A DNA stretch of 64,000 nt from Aphrophora alni (GCA_963513935.1 OY740773.1:102285291-102349290); one strand, 5' to 3'; shown: positions 57,701-60,294, counted from the first letter of the stretch. The notes: generated by a model not told the origin, from the letters alone. Made by a program: numbers and translations.

Positions 57701-58071
57701 GGCCCAACTTACGGGAGTCTACTCTAATCACAATTTCATGGTAGTGACATAAAATGTTATTTATTAATATTGATAAATGTATAGACTTTAGTATTATATA
57801 TAAATTAAAACATATATGTTTTATTTGAAAAATATCATTAAAAACATAAAGATCCAATATATGGGATCCTGGATTTACAAATGCTCACTATACATAAATC
57901 TAATATATATCTTTTGATAGGTCTGGTAGTAGTTTAACATTGGGCATGGCTACGAGCAACGTAGGCCAAGGTGTTGAAGATATGAAAAACAGAGTTTCCA
58001 AAATATTCCAAGTTCCAATGACTCGACCAACAAATTTACCAAACCTACAGAGTATCTTCCGTAAGAAATAA
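1190..58071 (+). CDS. RELCH: RELCH homologue (LisH/coiled-coil/HEAT protein), C-terminal half, 11 exons seen
   Basis: Spliced host gene. Joined exons give about 490 residues ending at TAA 58069-58071. The product matches the C-terminal HEAT-repeat half of RELCH (KIAA1468), known from vertebrate work as a Rab11 effector that tethers recycling endosomes to the trans-Golgi for oxysterol-binding-protein-dependent cholesterol transfer. Diagnostic stretches, recognised from memory, are the VVHPRHVVRCATARLF-type block split over 23121/25460, the RIVPALITL block with NDPE, and SVKTATIPVFGT at 26597. The N-terminal LisH and coiled-coil part must lie upstream of the window. Introns are unusually long (12.1 kb at 8995-21121 and 18.6 kb at 26661-45295) because of retrotransposons. 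The join 1354 to 7790 is out of phase, so one exon is missing. Family identity is confident; function is by homology only. Confidence 0.85.
1875..2569. mobile_element. Tigger/pogo-like MITE with TIRs
   Basis: Inverted termini: CAGTAGAGTCTCGCAAACTC from 1877 and its near-complement ending at 2567, flanked by TA at 1875-1876 and 2568-2569, the expected target of Tc1/mariner/pogo elements. Internally the minus strand near 1990-2045 reads like a decayed CENP-B-type helix-turn-helix (VPSTIRAIEVNARF). Two copies of an approximately 70-bp tandem repeat lie at about 2320-2463. No intact transposase remains. Confidence 0.75.
2320..2463. repeat. Two-copy tandem repeat (about 70 bp) inside the MITE
   Basis: Two imperfect copies of a unit running from TGCCGCGGTGTTTTT through GGATACCGCTA.CGACAAAG to the CGCTTTGG end. 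Confidence 0.7.
2570..4729. other. RELCH intron, nothing assignable
   Basis: AT-rich intron. A short open minus-strand stretch at 3953-4159 encodes a 68-residue peptide without recognisable family, and 4200-4370 is a less AT-rich block of unknown origin. No gene is called. Confidence 0.4.
4730..5580 (-). pseudogene. piggyBac-like transposase relic
   Basis: Minus-strand translation in several broken frames follows the piggyBac (DDE_Tnp_1_7) order. An acidic N-terminal stretch (5460-5570) is followed by a segment with TETKVDELYSLFAVIILTS at 5127-5312, the family helix before the catalytic core. A block of the type FYPFQKL.RIDESILVWKG lies around 4940-5030 and covers the region of the first catalytic aspartates, and a further RG..GVYIKV-like piece lies at 4770-4830. 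Stops and frameshifts break it throughout, so it is inactive. Flanking TTAA ends were not located. Assignment rests on motif order, not on a search. Confidence 0.55.
6047..6262 (-). pseudogene. Unidentified coding-like remnant
   Basis: One minus-strand frame is open for 71 codons between stops at 6263-6265 and 6047-6049. Its composition is protein-like and unlike the AT-rich surroundings: it begins GSGYLLGSASGRPGS, continues through KKGNNERKAPKIIEAW, and ends in a LCYKPK-like tail before TAA. I do not recognise the family. It has no clear splice sites, so a retroposed or transposon-derived fragment is more likely than a nested exon. The other open frame in this interval, starting at 6285, looks like its shadow. 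Confidence 0.3.
6430..6535 (+). pseudogene. Possible non-LTR retrotransposon C-terminal scrap
   Basis: The plus frame reads RRRRGKHRRTWNDRMREAL and ends shortly afterwards at a stop. This resembles the GRPR.TW.D.vkedl tail common at the 3' end of insect non-LTR retrotransposon ORF2. It is short and degenerate. Confidence 0.3.
7193..7432 (-). pseudogene. mariner transposase N-terminal fragment
   Basis: A 79-codon minus ORF with the mariner/SETMAR N-terminal helix-turn-helix pattern: EIRAVNRFLQPEGQNAAKL, then a SDSGVRYWYKKLRNE helix and a GPHSIVTNELV segment. Only the DNA-binding N terminus is present. The catalytic D,D34D part and the TIRs are not seen next to it. Confidence 0.6.
7790..7937 (+). 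CDS. RELCH: RELCH exon
   Basis: Acceptor TTTTTTACAG ends at 7789 and donor GTAAGT starts at 7938. It begins with two bases that need one carried base, then reads TGFVDLCRGL to EWPELMWIVET. It ends with two bases of a Leu codon completed by the G at 8871. Confidence 0.85.
7938..8870. other. RELCH intron
   Basis: GT..AG intron, AT-rich. The 8000-8460 part has a patchy, less AT-rich look that may be an old transposon, but no ends or family can be shown. Confidence 0.5.
8871..8994 (+). CDS. RELCH: RELCH exon
   Basis: Acceptor TTACTAG ends at 8870 and donor GTATTG starts at 8995; it ends in phase 0. It encodes IPKILNCLEIIDITHEDLL and onward to KTVTLEK, and continues directly into VKPVFLERL of the next exon. 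Confidence 0.85.
8995..10349. other. RELCH intron 5' of element 1
   Basis: AT-rich, no coding signal. A T homopolymer lies at about 9768-9796. Confidence 0.5.
10350..10690 (+). repeat. Element 1 5' LTR
   Basis: 341 bp, TG..CA ends, same length and sequence as 20271-20611. A TATAAATA box lies at 10652-10659, only about 30 bp before the LTR end. Confidence 0.93.
10693..10710 (+). promoter_or_regulatory. Primer-binding site, tRNA-Lys-like but divergent
   Basis: Two bases after the LTR, TGTCGCCGCAACTGTGGG is a diverged form of the tRNA-Lys type site (TGGCGCCCAACG) found intact in element 3 at 37539. Confidence 0.55.
10764..10826 (+). promoter_or_regulatory. Candidate leader intron of element 1
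   Basis: A strong donor (AAG|GTAAGGACT) at 10764 is conserved in element 2 on the minus strand at 35278. A possible acceptor, a T-rich run then AAATATAG, ends at 10826, ten bases before the gag ATG. Splicing is inferred, not shown. Confidence 0.35.
10837..13077 (+). CDS. gag: Element 1 Gag polyprotein (746 aa)
   Basis: Structural protein forming the retrotransposon particle. The start at 10837 is the first ATG after the leader, in an AAAAATGG context. Residues 1-150 are acidic and Asn/Glu-rich. Residues about 150-450 form a very long predicted coiled coil built from degenerate units of the FEQNNLE type. A Ty3/gypsy capsid-like region spans about 467-628 (PHPKVFIEAIETF, then AELWFEAHKNEW). 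The tail after 630 is rich in Asn, Gln, Arg, Gly and Pro (FRAPPHF, NRPMLTNQQNFNRANG) and is basic, with no CCHC zinc knuckle. It ends at TGA 13075-13077 and overlaps pol in the -1 frame. Sense codons are very C-poor, matching pol and the 3' region. Confidence 0.9.
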   Translation: MESEIVNVNNSDEQVGLGNQNSLNNIEPLEFTGDIFDNLEKESQSNEQTNEQFAQNFLDQEISSNNNSRRSSVNANSSSGSDFNGFDSDRILNSKEKCEDMNKKLVETPGVEIVEENSDKELGDEEVRVIEQVSVTEEVRVGKKLENNDQDLEIKSMFEQLMSKFDQKFEQSSLETKKESLELRQDLKQEFNIRFEQNNLEFRQDNDKKFECINNRFDQNNLELKEISNKFDQNKLEINAKLEDFNIKLEQNNVKLDKIDNDLKQSKLELRQDNLDLKEEMYKKFEETRAEFKEGYVNVEQGLRQEIKQTRLDIENNFDEKIVKIEIDMSDKICSIVKEIDNVKSETEVKLLSNQIEAKNNLKVVENKICKEILEVKSDVNNRVDKFEMQLGKTDEKITLLDLEVGKQKNLEKQEILELKNNVEDQINSLNLKFEGEFMQKIRENFVEQGSISQGTYTSANIINETIIPEFQNERLEPHPKVFIEAIETFNKINGGQWKIKLGCLRKYFKGEAELWFEAHKNEWGSFEEFRIAFLDRFWSEEKQEQLKTKLLVGSYFRGPMEEVFRYVMSLYNKTQFLDPPMSMDTFVRHISRKMPEKLELMMLAARPKNVNDLEKLILSWQESQKLLGPDRTRQGDNRMNMDRPMYKNFQPQQLGQEGFRFRAPPHFQETRGENRFRGPNNFTRFPPPNMQNNNNRPMLTNQQNFNRANGNGMNQGFRPNFQQKRYDQGNKGNGNRPQGNQNGQQ
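13047..16532 (+). CDS. pol: Element 1 Pol polyprotein (PR-RT-RH-IN)
   Basis: Made as a Gag-Pol fusion by -1 frameshift. The frame has no ATG near its 5' end, and the first codon after the overlap region is GTG at 13074, used here for numbering. The aspartic protease has LIDTGSEITVM (DTG at residues 78-80). RT has the motif YVDD at 452-455, preceded by LPFGL. RNase H shows NTDAS at about 600. Integrase has the HHCC zinc finger (HERYGH..., CDLCQ) at about 820-858 and the DDE triad at about 887 (AVDLFGE), 947 (SDHGSQF) and 982 (SERCMRE). The order RT-RH-IN places it in Ty3/gypsy. It is free of stops to TAA at 16530, so it appears catalytically complete. No chromodomain is evident after the integrase core. 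Confidence 0.93.
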   Translation, partial: TTGKPKWTTVNRAQALLSENQNRPKIVNSKNTISSIITKENNNIDVDIREELLNEENYNNVSIQPIKGELIEIDVKINKEEFKCLIDTGSEITVMNEEIYKKLIINNDKILELPVCNLTIVGVTGVRSKRITKQAFIDIEIGKDVVGVNFLIVRGLNIEMIIGCDFLKQKKAQIDFDEEKIKFNVEDKIIQTKFRKQISQVECYKLKLCRTKAEINCYDETDFDYEELQINDVATNFFQDFDSKYYENNYEDVEWTQIVEKILEESNLNLDSEKRELKTVLNDFKEVFSDQPGKMLNYKAKLNVKEDSKFINKSYAIPHSKKEAVAKEIQKMIDNDIIEDSNSPFSNPLVCVIKKDSSIRLCLDARQANQIIIPDREAPEQIDDILQRFEGVKYISSIDLVSGFWQIELDEQSRQYVAFVFNGRNLQFKRLPFGLNVSTSLFKKGLSMVLGPEVLEFTTVYVDDVCIASKSFEEHMRHLRKLFERLKTYNVTIKIKKSVFCKKGIKFLGYNISDIGIEPDQEKIKIIQDFPTPKNIKQLQSFLGLCNYYRKFQQNYAELTSKFTHLLGNNNKIWNWTEEDRNTFEKIKQVFLETIILQHPNFQEPFYLNTDASDKALAAVLYQVDVNNEHLVIAFASRTLQNSEVNYTVTEKELLSIVFACKKFRNYVLGNKTTIRSDHKALTFLKNCKLTHGRLLRWILFLQEYNLEIEYCPGKENIVADVISRTDHNEVIKTGDEHLIKIFQTQIDKNLAKQDRILRNAFKRLNVEQSQDEYCIRIIKLLEDQSVKFNKLRECYVIYNGVLFKKSKKNGIHKICLTKSLIEIVINDCHERYGHIGAGKCYKILKGLYEFPNLEKQIKLQIRPCDLCQKTKVSNIKNEGLMVNILPENVLDLVAVDLFGELPTGSGGVKYIFVVLDVFSKFIKLYTIKRAIGTVLVNKIINEYVKEIGKPKIIISDHGSQFQSRIWKEKLINNNIQVRHTSVYHPQSNPSERCMRELGRMFRTYVHNKHTKWPLYVKFIENCMNQSIHESINDSPYEIMFKKECPRIYNQVCKFPPGKIIDFEEKIVLARRRLKLKANQRKKYHDKKLKPTKFEVGDLVLVKNHYLSSNLRREIKKFFLLYQGPFKVLKIKLENAYVISTIDSEVIKGTYNVTQLRKYIS
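13053..13100 (+). promoter_or_regulatory. -1 ribosomal frameshift signal (GGGAAAC plus stem)
   Basis: GGGAAAC at 13053-13059 is in the Gag frame as G GGA AAC, the canonical X XXY YYZ form. Pol frame is open only from 13047 (stops TAA TAG at 13041-13046), so the heptamer lies inside the 31-nt overlap. Seven bases later GACAACA (13067-13073) pairs with TGTTGTC (13093-13099), with G-U extensions on both sides. The loop holds GGGCCC. Confidence 0.7.
19161..19225 (+). repeat. 30-31-nt tandem units in 3' region
   Basis: Two copies and a partial third of a unit with ATGAAATAAAGGAAATAT.CGACGATTTT. The same array occurs in element 2 at about 31185-31262. Confidence 0.7.
20226..20257 (+). promoter_or_regulatory. 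32-nt near-palindrome upstream of 3' LTR
   Basis: A 15-bp inverted repeat (TTTGTATT, one mismatched base, CAATAC) around a 2-nt centre, 13 nt before the LTR. It is conserved in element 2 at 30126-30157 with the mismatch at the same position. Confidence 0.65.
20271..20611 (+). repeat. Element 1 3' LTR
   Basis: 341 bp, no difference from the 5' LTR seen by eye. It is preceded by the polypurine-like TGTGGGGTTT and followed by ACTG. Confidence 0.93.
20612..21121. other. RELCH intron 3' of element 1
   Basis: AT-rich, no gene seen. It ends with a T-rich tract and TTTTTCAG acceptor at 21121. Confidence 0.6.
21122..21244 (+). CDS. RELCH: RELCH exon
   Basis: Acceptor TTTTTCAG ends at 21121 and donor GTAAAT starts at 21245; phase 0 to 0, 41 codons. 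It encodes VKPVFLERLQRL to FLAIIAPLQ. Confidence 0.88.
21245..22970. other. RELCH intron
   Basis: AT-rich intron with a short (TA)n at about 21798-21822 and a non-LTR retrotransposon scrap at 22275-22446. Nothing else is assignable. Confidence 0.5.
22275..22446 (+). pseudogene. Non-LTR retrotransposon RT C-terminal fragment
   Basis: The plus frame ends ITLYNGLSKSVKDIDSLKVF, then FKAKLKYLLLLK and TAG at 22444. This matches the usual C terminus of Jockey/RTE-type reverse transcriptases (LyN.LP..ik....l..FK..LK.yLL). It is 5'-truncated, as is typical of such elements. Confidence 0.5.
22971..23121 (+). CDS. RELCH: RELCH exon
   Basis: Acceptor TCTTGCAG ends at 22970 and donor GTGAGT starts at 23122; it begins in phase 0 and ends with one base. 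It encodes CEAAEVGTTMRRFLCALALS to HETLMAALWE, a strongly conserved HEAT segment of the family. Confidence 0.9.
23122..25459. other. RELCH intron
   Basis: AT-rich intron. 23494-23567 is similar, in inverted orientation, to 49681-49750. The 23570-25180 part is less uniform and may be a solo LTR or old element, but no termini could be fixed. Confidence 0.45.
25460..25595 (+). CDS. RELCH: RELCH exon
   Basis: Acceptor TTCTTTACAG ends at 25459 and donor GTAAGT starts at 25596. It encodes VVHPRHVVRCATARLFSF to RIVPALITLANDPE and ends with two bases of an Ile codon. This is the best-conserved block of the gene. Confidence 0.92.
25596..26596. other. RELCH intron
   Basis: T homopolymer at about 25674-25699. 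The rest is AT-rich without gene signal. Confidence 0.5.
26597..26660 (+). CDS. RELCH: RELCH exon
   Basis: Acceptor GTTAACAG ends at 26596 and donor GTAATG starts at 26661; 64 bp ending in phase 0. It encodes SVKTATIPVFGTLIINSTNK plus E. Confidence 0.9.
26661..27570. other. RELCH intron 5' of element 3
   Basis: No gene. A (CA)n microsatellite lies at about 27103-27122. The element 3 target duplication AGGA is at 27567-27570. Confidence 0.6.
27571..28728 (+). repeat. Element 3 5' LTR, first part
   Basis: Matches 43178-44335 of the 3' LTR. Interrupted after GGCC by element 2. Confidence 0.92.
28729..30110 (-). repeat. Element 2 3' LTR
   Basis: 1382 bp. Shares terminal bases and its last about 330 bp with the 341-bp LTR of element 1, but has about 1 kb more U3-side sequence. 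It contains a 68-codon sense ORF (29906-29700), which also exists in the other LTR and is not called a gene. Confidence 0.9.
30126..30157 (-). promoter_or_regulatory. 32-nt near-palindrome upstream of element 2 3' LTR
   Basis: Counterpart of 20226-20257, with TTTGTATT and AATACAAA arms, 15 nt from the LTR and followed in sense direction by the GTGGGG polypurine tract. Confidence 0.65.
30158..33917 (-). other. Element 2 3' noncoding region
   Basis: Homologous to 16533-20225 of element 1 in the opposite orientation. Its sense (minus) strand is C-poor and has no convincing ORF. The 30-nt tandem units recur at 31185-31262. Confidence 0.75.
33918..35075 (-). CDS. Element 2 private ORF (385 aa), Gag-like coiled-coil head with unknown tail
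   Basis: Intact ORF, ATG at 35075-35073. Residues 1-100 contain a Gag-like coiled coil (KKEIKDVNKRFEQSRLETKQ, then DLDNKFDNW) related to the element 1 Gag repeats. Residues about 100-180 hold two SKNE/SQNE-type copies (KPNISKNECVVNDGL, RPKISQNESFENNDL). From about 200 on the sequence is basic and charged (VYLKRRVYHRTVDFEKY, FERRRGDGMPEKEKEKRF) and I recognise no domain. No capsid, protease or zinc knuckle is found. The open frame in such AT-rich DNA suggests it is, or recently was, translated. It may be a Gag derivative that assembles with or interferes with particles of a helper, which is inference. Confidence 0.6.
   Translation of the reverse strand: MEGTNNNNNLGAKQVRITEQDEINKVSSDSMNKDNNLVKEDQNLSLMEMLELLKKEIKDVNKRFEQSRLETKQDLDNKFDNWNQGVEQEKLKNETIVKPNISKNECVVNDGLSQIKSKMLGEIEKFGQSMNSKFELEKLKIKIMNRPKISQNESFENNDLKQLTGNVEIKKNDGVTKCGGVEIGIINSKNKVKVNNLIIKESAVYLKRRVYHRTVDFEKYTMLEFRNVFRIQEQEIKSFYEKSSFEYKFKKEILKEDFTVIYDNGGVRIPKLTDVEIRSVDSKMFERRRGDGMPEKEKEKRFSSTQKCNVNKGESFVRNGSVVKTSLERLSKLEEVFNIKSVLKNSIMYFKMFHQSGNHRKKWIIYNCCNQLKFGTTDINVKTFL
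35113..35184 (-). pseudogene. Remnant of original gag start in element 2
   Basis: A 23-codon ORF starting MDLENINVNNNEQVRV resembles the start of element 1 Gag (MESEIVNVNNSDEQVGL), then runs into a stop. It lies upstream of the 385-codon ORF and would act as an upstream ORF. Confidence 0.5.
35335..35352 (-). promoter_or_regulatory. Element 2 primer-binding site, tRNA-Lys-like
   Basis: Minus strand, two bases after the LTR: TGGGCCCAACAATGGGGC. This is the tRNA-Lys-type site with one base missing and changes after CAAC. Confidence 0.55.
35355..36736 (-). repeat. Element 2 5' LTR
   Basis: 1382 bp, the same length as 28729-30110 and nearly identical. Confidence 0.92.
36741..37535 (+). repeat. 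Element 3 5' LTR, second part
   Basis: Continues the 5' LTR after element 2 and matches 44336-45130. It ends CATTTCA directly before the primer-binding site. Confidence 0.92.
37539..37556 (+). promoter_or_regulatory. Element 3 primer-binding site (tRNA-Lys type)
   Basis: TGGCGCCCAACGTATTGG begins three bases after the LTR. The first 13 bases match the known tRNA-Lys gypsy primer site. Confidence 0.75.
37679..39490 (+). pseudogene. gag: Element 3 gag with one in-frame stop
   Basis: Starts at ATG 37679 (MDNQSGYNLRKN). Upstream codons in frame have no ATG. Residues about 60-80 are acidic, about 100-270 form a long coiled coil (QINQRFDGQEERFSKELKQ), and about 287-454 is the gypsy capsid region (PKFHGREHNPTEHLNRIRKF, HHAARWFSL). 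A Pro/Arg/Asn-rich basic tail follows, without a CCHC knuckle. TGA at 39251-39253 stops the frame after 524 codons, yet the same frame stays open and keeps the same tail composition (RQFQPPQNRGNQPQ) to a second TGA at 39488-39490. I read the first TGA as a recent mutation, possibly tolerated readthrough, and the second as the real gag end overlapping pol. Confidence 0.8.
39421..42999 (+). CDS. pol: Element 3 Pol polyprotein (PR-RT-RH-IN)
   Basis: The frame opens after TGA 39418-39420, is -1 relative to gag, and overlaps the full gag frame by 70 nt (39421-39490). The first ATG is well inside, so it is expected as a Gag-Pol fusion. Numbering from the TTG at 39487, protease DTG is at residues 90-92 (ALIDTGSNITCI), RT YIDD at 460-463, RNase H TDAS at about 607, integrase zinc finger with CDSCQK, and DDE triad at about 890 (AVDIIGPL), 950 (SDNGTQF) and 984 (MAERPIRE). 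It has no stop or frameshift. The stop at 42997-42999 is 178 bp before the LTR, so there is no room for env. Confidence 0.92.
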   Translation: MELSNGSVSAGKLPSTEDVIGQLSDENNSSSSALNNINTVRRHDLGLCRPTISNHKYIYVPNNMIISNMFCDRNFLINEDSYELTTRPDTQILRCPEIKVLIGERNVTALIDTGSNITCIAEQWFQEHRQQIKKFEQLPMTNIQITTAVGSKTRRVSRIIMFQVIIEEEEIWVQALVVPNLIRDLIIGVDLISKLEMEINFKTSTLQIKANDKRIILKFEYAIKEGILCYITEENININNINDNDKYISNNMYNESEANYNEEQVEYNIDDLGELNECNINNTLEGNRNLEPHQKLELTRLILEYKDIFSDTPGLCNKYVHHLEIREDRIFRGQTYPVPLIHQEAVAREIQRMLRMNVIEPCHSHFINPIVPVTKKNGEIRLCLDARKANEITLPDYEQNRSINELLAKGKNCKWISTIDLTASYWQVPLTPESRKYTAFQFRGRTYQYRVTPFGISTSQAALVRALQHVFEDSVESFTLVYIDDICVISQDFNTHLEHLSHIFKRLKDANMTIKFDKSLFCRTSVPFLGYTLTATGLQMDNSKVQPILNYPTPKNRKQLKGFLGCINYYNKFLSKFSEHVQPLLRLTSKKIKFHWTTRDDQTFQQIKKLFLETQTLHHPDTHKPFYLQTDASDFAIGGHLYQLNEQGEKRAIVFLSRALQPAERRFTTTEKELLAIIYCLQKTRYIIYGTDITIITDNHALTFLKTCKLLSSRLTRWILALQDYNFKILHCKGSENCTADALSRIINSQGINPIADIPELMMAYIDRTQDHNLQHELQNMKINQEQDQNLIAIIQNLKNNISPSNDSKLMENYMIHEGILYKRLDQQWLIIIPEHLISRLIWECHTYYLHCGAKKCLDILKESFVFKNMGRRIRTTLATCDSCQKCKSNPHPSRGIAKGITCIGKNHHLAVDIIGPLPTSIGQTKYILIVLDIFTKFVKLYPIRTASTKTILYKLLNLHFSTYGTPKKLQSDNGTQFRSRAWIRTLTEHSIEPVFNPYYHPKSNMAERPIREVKRCLRTYCSRNHKNWARYIADINSMLNEVHNETTGFTPNELQLGQRDVRFWEPYIRNCKQTDLPIETKLFLASQRIKKRQNNRALKINQKSKPTIFKINDLVLIKNYQLSNAFEGETHKLFEIFSGPYKISKIIGNSTYYISDLKGKLEKGPYHVTTIKRYKCISETSLLYSRTADRP
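43125..43157 (+). promoter_or_regulatory. Inverted repeat before element 3 3' LTR
   Basis: CCTGAAAA (43125-43132) and TTTTCAGG (43150-43157) form an 8-bp stem with a 17-nt loop, 20 nt before the LTR. The purine-rich tract GTGGGGAT follows. Confidence 0.5.
43178..45130 (+). repeat. Element 3 3' LTR
   Basis: 1953 bp, TG..CA ends, same as the reconstructed 5' LTR length. It contains an antisense 76-codon ORF (43738-43508, also 28131-27901) not called as a gene. Confidence 0.93.
45296..45434 (+). CDS. RELCH: RELCH exon
   Basis: Acceptor TATTTCAG ends at 45295 and donor GTACAG starts at 45435; it ends with one base. It encodes VEDKTYFQIQNFLSDPV to SDSWFRDE. Joining to 49166 gives RDE-VIVPQL, as in the family. 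Confidence 0.9.
45605..46395 (+). repeat. Dispersed repeat family, copy A
   Basis: Diverged relative of 49908-50655. Shared landmarks include an early block with AGGATGTACTC and a final block with GATGTCCCATGCTTAC. Class is unknown (solo LTR or MITE-like). Confidence 0.55.
47803..48799. mobile_element. Tigger/pogo-like MITE with TIRs
   Basis: Termini CAGTAGACACTCTTTTAACC (from 47805) and the complement of CAGTAGACGCTCTTTTATCC (to 48797), flanked by TA at 47803-47804 and 48798-48799. A tandem pair of units containing the palindrome GCGATCGC lies at about 47905-47970. No intact transposase. Confidence 0.8.
49166..49328 (+). CDS. RELCH: RELCH exon
   Basis: Acceptor CTTTTCAG ends at 49165 and donor GTAAGG starts at 49329. 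It encodes VIVPQLAATAAFTQQL to TTALLPGL and ends with two bases of a Lys codon. Confidence 0.9.
49908..50655 (+). repeat. Dispersed repeat family, copy B
   Basis: Same orientation as copy A at 45605, with matching first and last blocks. Ends GAATGTCCCATGCTTAC. Confidence 0.55.
50927..51185 (-). pseudogene. Retroelement RNase H fragment
   Basis: The minus frame reads MDVELLAINTALMSS, then SLYSDSKGVLQALEQE, the pattern of the RNase H domain at the end of non-LTR retrotransposon ORF2 (AE..AI..AL, then YSDS). A second minus frame upstream (GLVLQSKEKGE) looks like the preceding strand of the domain, separated by a frameshift. Decayed. Confidence 0.55.
51493..52627 (-). mobile_element. mariner transposon with TIRs, decayed
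   Basis: About 1.13 kb. Ends TACGTCCAGAAAGTAAATTCC and the complement of TACATCCAGAAAGTAAGTTC form TIRs starting with the target TA. The minus strand holds a broken transposase: the N-terminal helix-turn-helix area near 52300-52500, a VTGDEIWAAYETPESK block near 52000-52050 (first catalytic Asp), a YDNARPHSM block near 51740 (second Asp), and a DLTSSDFSLFAP-like block near 51620 (third). Several stops and frameshifts disable it. Confidence 0.8.
52666..52773 (+). CDS. RELCH: RELCH exon
   Basis: Acceptor GGTTGTAG ends at 52665 and donor GTAAGT starts at 52774. It encodes YLEQVCLQSLPEHHETVLSM to ELPKPME and ends with two bases of an Arg codon. Confidence 0.9.
53180..53620 (-). pseudogene. mariner transposase C-terminal fragment
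   Basis: The minus frame reads DLAP, a stop, DFWLFPKAKTTFEKEEIQV, matching the third catalytic Asp region of mariner transposases (YSPDLAPSD..LFP.LK). It is followed by a decayed C terminus. No TIRs found. Confidence 0.55.
53650..54410 (-). pseudogene. Unidentified decayed coding region
   Basis: Several minus-strand pieces look protein-like: KLRAGLCGICMYLDGRIYLN near 54040-54100, GFQNLLRNQAPEEAEVSRLV then FNNPPTRYKKEFSVIVEDLL near 53730-53860, and a piece near 54300-54400. Stops separate them. I do not recognise the family; probably an old transposon. Confidence 0.25.
55127..55310. repeat. Two-copy pyrimidine-rich tandem repeat
   Basis: Two imperfect copies of about 100 bp sharing AAGGCAACAATTTTACC, TTCATA.CTACTTC and CCTCCACACTGCCT. 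Confidence 0.75.
55432..57721 (-). mobile_element. Tigger/pogo-type DNA transposon with TIRs
   Basis: Ends share TAGACTCCCGTAAGTT in inverted orientation, with TA at each boundary (55432-55433, 57720-57721). It is about 2.29 kb and carries a minus-strand Jerky/CENP-B-like transposase reading frame, now broken. TIRs resemble those of the two MITEs at 1875 and 47803 (GTAGA.TC then a variable stretch). Confidence 0.88.
55691..57373 (-). pseudogene. Tigger/Jerky-like transposase, broken
   Basis: Starts MSVRSKRKYKSMEQRLQAL with a CENP-B N-terminal helix-turn-helix (SICKDLNVGKSTVNDWR) at 57373-57098. One in-frame stop precedes 57055, where the second DNA-binding domain begins (SEGWLSRWKKRHRVHF), then the DDE_1 core with YNIDETGLNFKLLP (first Asp). 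Frame changes follow near 56700, 56540, 56110 and 55990. The second catalytic site reads LLLLGNAPTHQ, with Gly where Asp is expected. SLQQPMDQGVIECFKRKYRR follows. The acidic C terminus ends at 55691. Inactive. Confidence 0.85.
57921..58071 (+). CDS. RELCH: RELCH last coding exon
   Basis: Acceptor TTTTGATAG ends at 57920. It encodes SGSSLTLGMATSNVGQGVED, a VSKIFQVP segment and a C-terminal SIFRKK before TAA 58069-58071. A basic FRKK/FQRKK-type terminus is typical of the family. Confidence 0.9.
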
Positions 58072-60223
58072 TATTAGTTGTAATTAGGTTAATAATCAAT
58101 TGTATTATATTGACTGATTTATCATGCATGAAAGATTTTTTTACTTGTATATAGTTTGTATGAGTAAAAGAAAAATATAAAATTGAAACATAATTTATGT
58201 AAGGGAAGGTATACATAATAATGCCGAGATGTATATAAAATGTTTATAAATTCGTATACTGAAATAACTTTTTTAAATTGGCTTTTTAAAACATAATTTT
58301 TTAGCCTATGAATTTAATTTCTCCACTTAAATTTTTTGATACTTTAGTATTAGCCGGACTCCTATTTCGTAACAGGTTTTTGTTAGGTAATTCAATATTG
58401 AAATAAATCTAACGCTAGTTATTCGTAGATATAAATGATTAAACAAAATTTACCAAAATAAATTTTTAACCATTACATTTCATCATAAGTATTACTAAAC
58501 AATGTTATGATATTAAACTTGTTACTAAACTAGAAAGCTGTTTTTATGATATACTTCAATCACCGTACATCAAATAATAAGATTTACATATCGTATAAGA
58601 TGCAACATCGTTTTAGTTCGTATTAAAATATAATGATTTTTAATAGTTCTATAAATAGTATTGTATGTAAATAATAGTTGAATTATATTAATATAATAAA
58701 TTTTATCTAACCTAACTTCTCCCAGGTAAGATTATTTATATTTACTTAAAATAAAATTCGTTAAGAATGTTTATTATGTATATGTGTAGTATGTCTTTTT
58801 TTAAATTCATACTAATAGGTAATAAAATTGTGCAATATGTAGAAAAGAGCTATGCTTGTACTTTAACTTGCATCAAAAAATGAGGTCCTGCTAATCCTAA
58901 ATTACAATGTTTTTTTTTTTAAATAATGTATAGGAAATGATCACACAAATTGTGAAAGATTTTTGTTTTGTAAAATTATATAATAAAATGTACAGAGGTA
59001 TATAAATCATATAAATTTGTAAATCAAGTTTAAAATTAATTTTCCCTACAATGTATAAATTGATGTATGGAATTGTTTTAAGTGACAGTTATGTCTTTAA
59101 AAAAAATCCATTTGATAAAATATAATATTAAAACTTTCATAAGTACTGTATATTACAATATTAATTTGTTGGAAAAGACATCGGTGACCACATTTCCCAA
59201 GTTATTATTTTATTTGGTTTCACATTCAAAAATAATATACTTTTACTTATATTAACAACACCAAACATACCACACAATAATGTTTATTAAACAAAAATTA
59301 GAAGTAGTATACTAACATAAAACTTCTTATCTTAATATGTGAAGAATATGTAATCCTTAAGTATATAATTGACTAAGTTTTACAATCTGTTTATTTTATT
59401 CATAATTATAAGAAATTTTTTTTTAGAAATAGTGAATTGCCTGTAGCATTCCAATCTATAATAATATGTCCAACCCTACATGATGCCATTTTATAATAAT
59501 ATAAAATATAATACCTTCAGCAATGTTTCTAACTGAGAACAACCATATTTGAAAGATTTTGATAATTGAGACAATGCTTACTTTTCGGAATTGCTACCAG
59601 TATTTTATTAAATATTTTATCCCTGCTATAAGCCATTAATTAAATCTTAATCAGTAAACAAACTTTTTTTTCTGTCTTCTATGACAGTTATTTATTGCCC
59701 TACTTTTTATTTATTTAAAACTCTACTAATGCTAAAAGACTTTCACGTAGGGTCTCAATTTCAGTACGTCCACTGTTTTAAAAAGAAATGTAATAGTTTT
59801 AGACTTAAATAACACAACTCATATAATATGACTCAATTTTCCCTTCTTAAACTGGTAGTGATGCATAGACATTTATTAAAAACAATATAATCACCGCTAC
59901 CAATACTCTCAAATTTTGCTATGTATTTTATATATCATTAGTAATTTAAAGTTGTTTTTTTCCAAAAGTTAACAATGCTTCATGTATGTTACATATAACC
60001 TGTGGTCAACCCTTTTTTTATTGTGTACATTGCAGGGTTTATTCATTTAAAAATTATTTTATGAAAATAGTTTTTTTTGTCAATACTGTAATATTTTGTA
60101 TATTTTATATATCTCATATTATTAAAAGAAACTAAATTTATCGAAGTTATGTATTGTAGGCTACAATTTTGAAATAGAAAATTCAAGAAACTGTTTTTCA
60201 AGTTTCATCAAATGGATTTCCCC

Positions 60224-60224
<1 letters not shown>

Positions 60225-60294
<70 letters not shown>

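Larger units (their letters stand above)
52774..57920. other. Last RELCH intron
   Basis: GT..AG intron carrying a mariner fragment, an unidentified decayed coding region, a pyrimidine-rich tandem repeat and a Tigger transposon. 54420-55100 is AT-rich with nothing seen. Confidence 0.55.
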
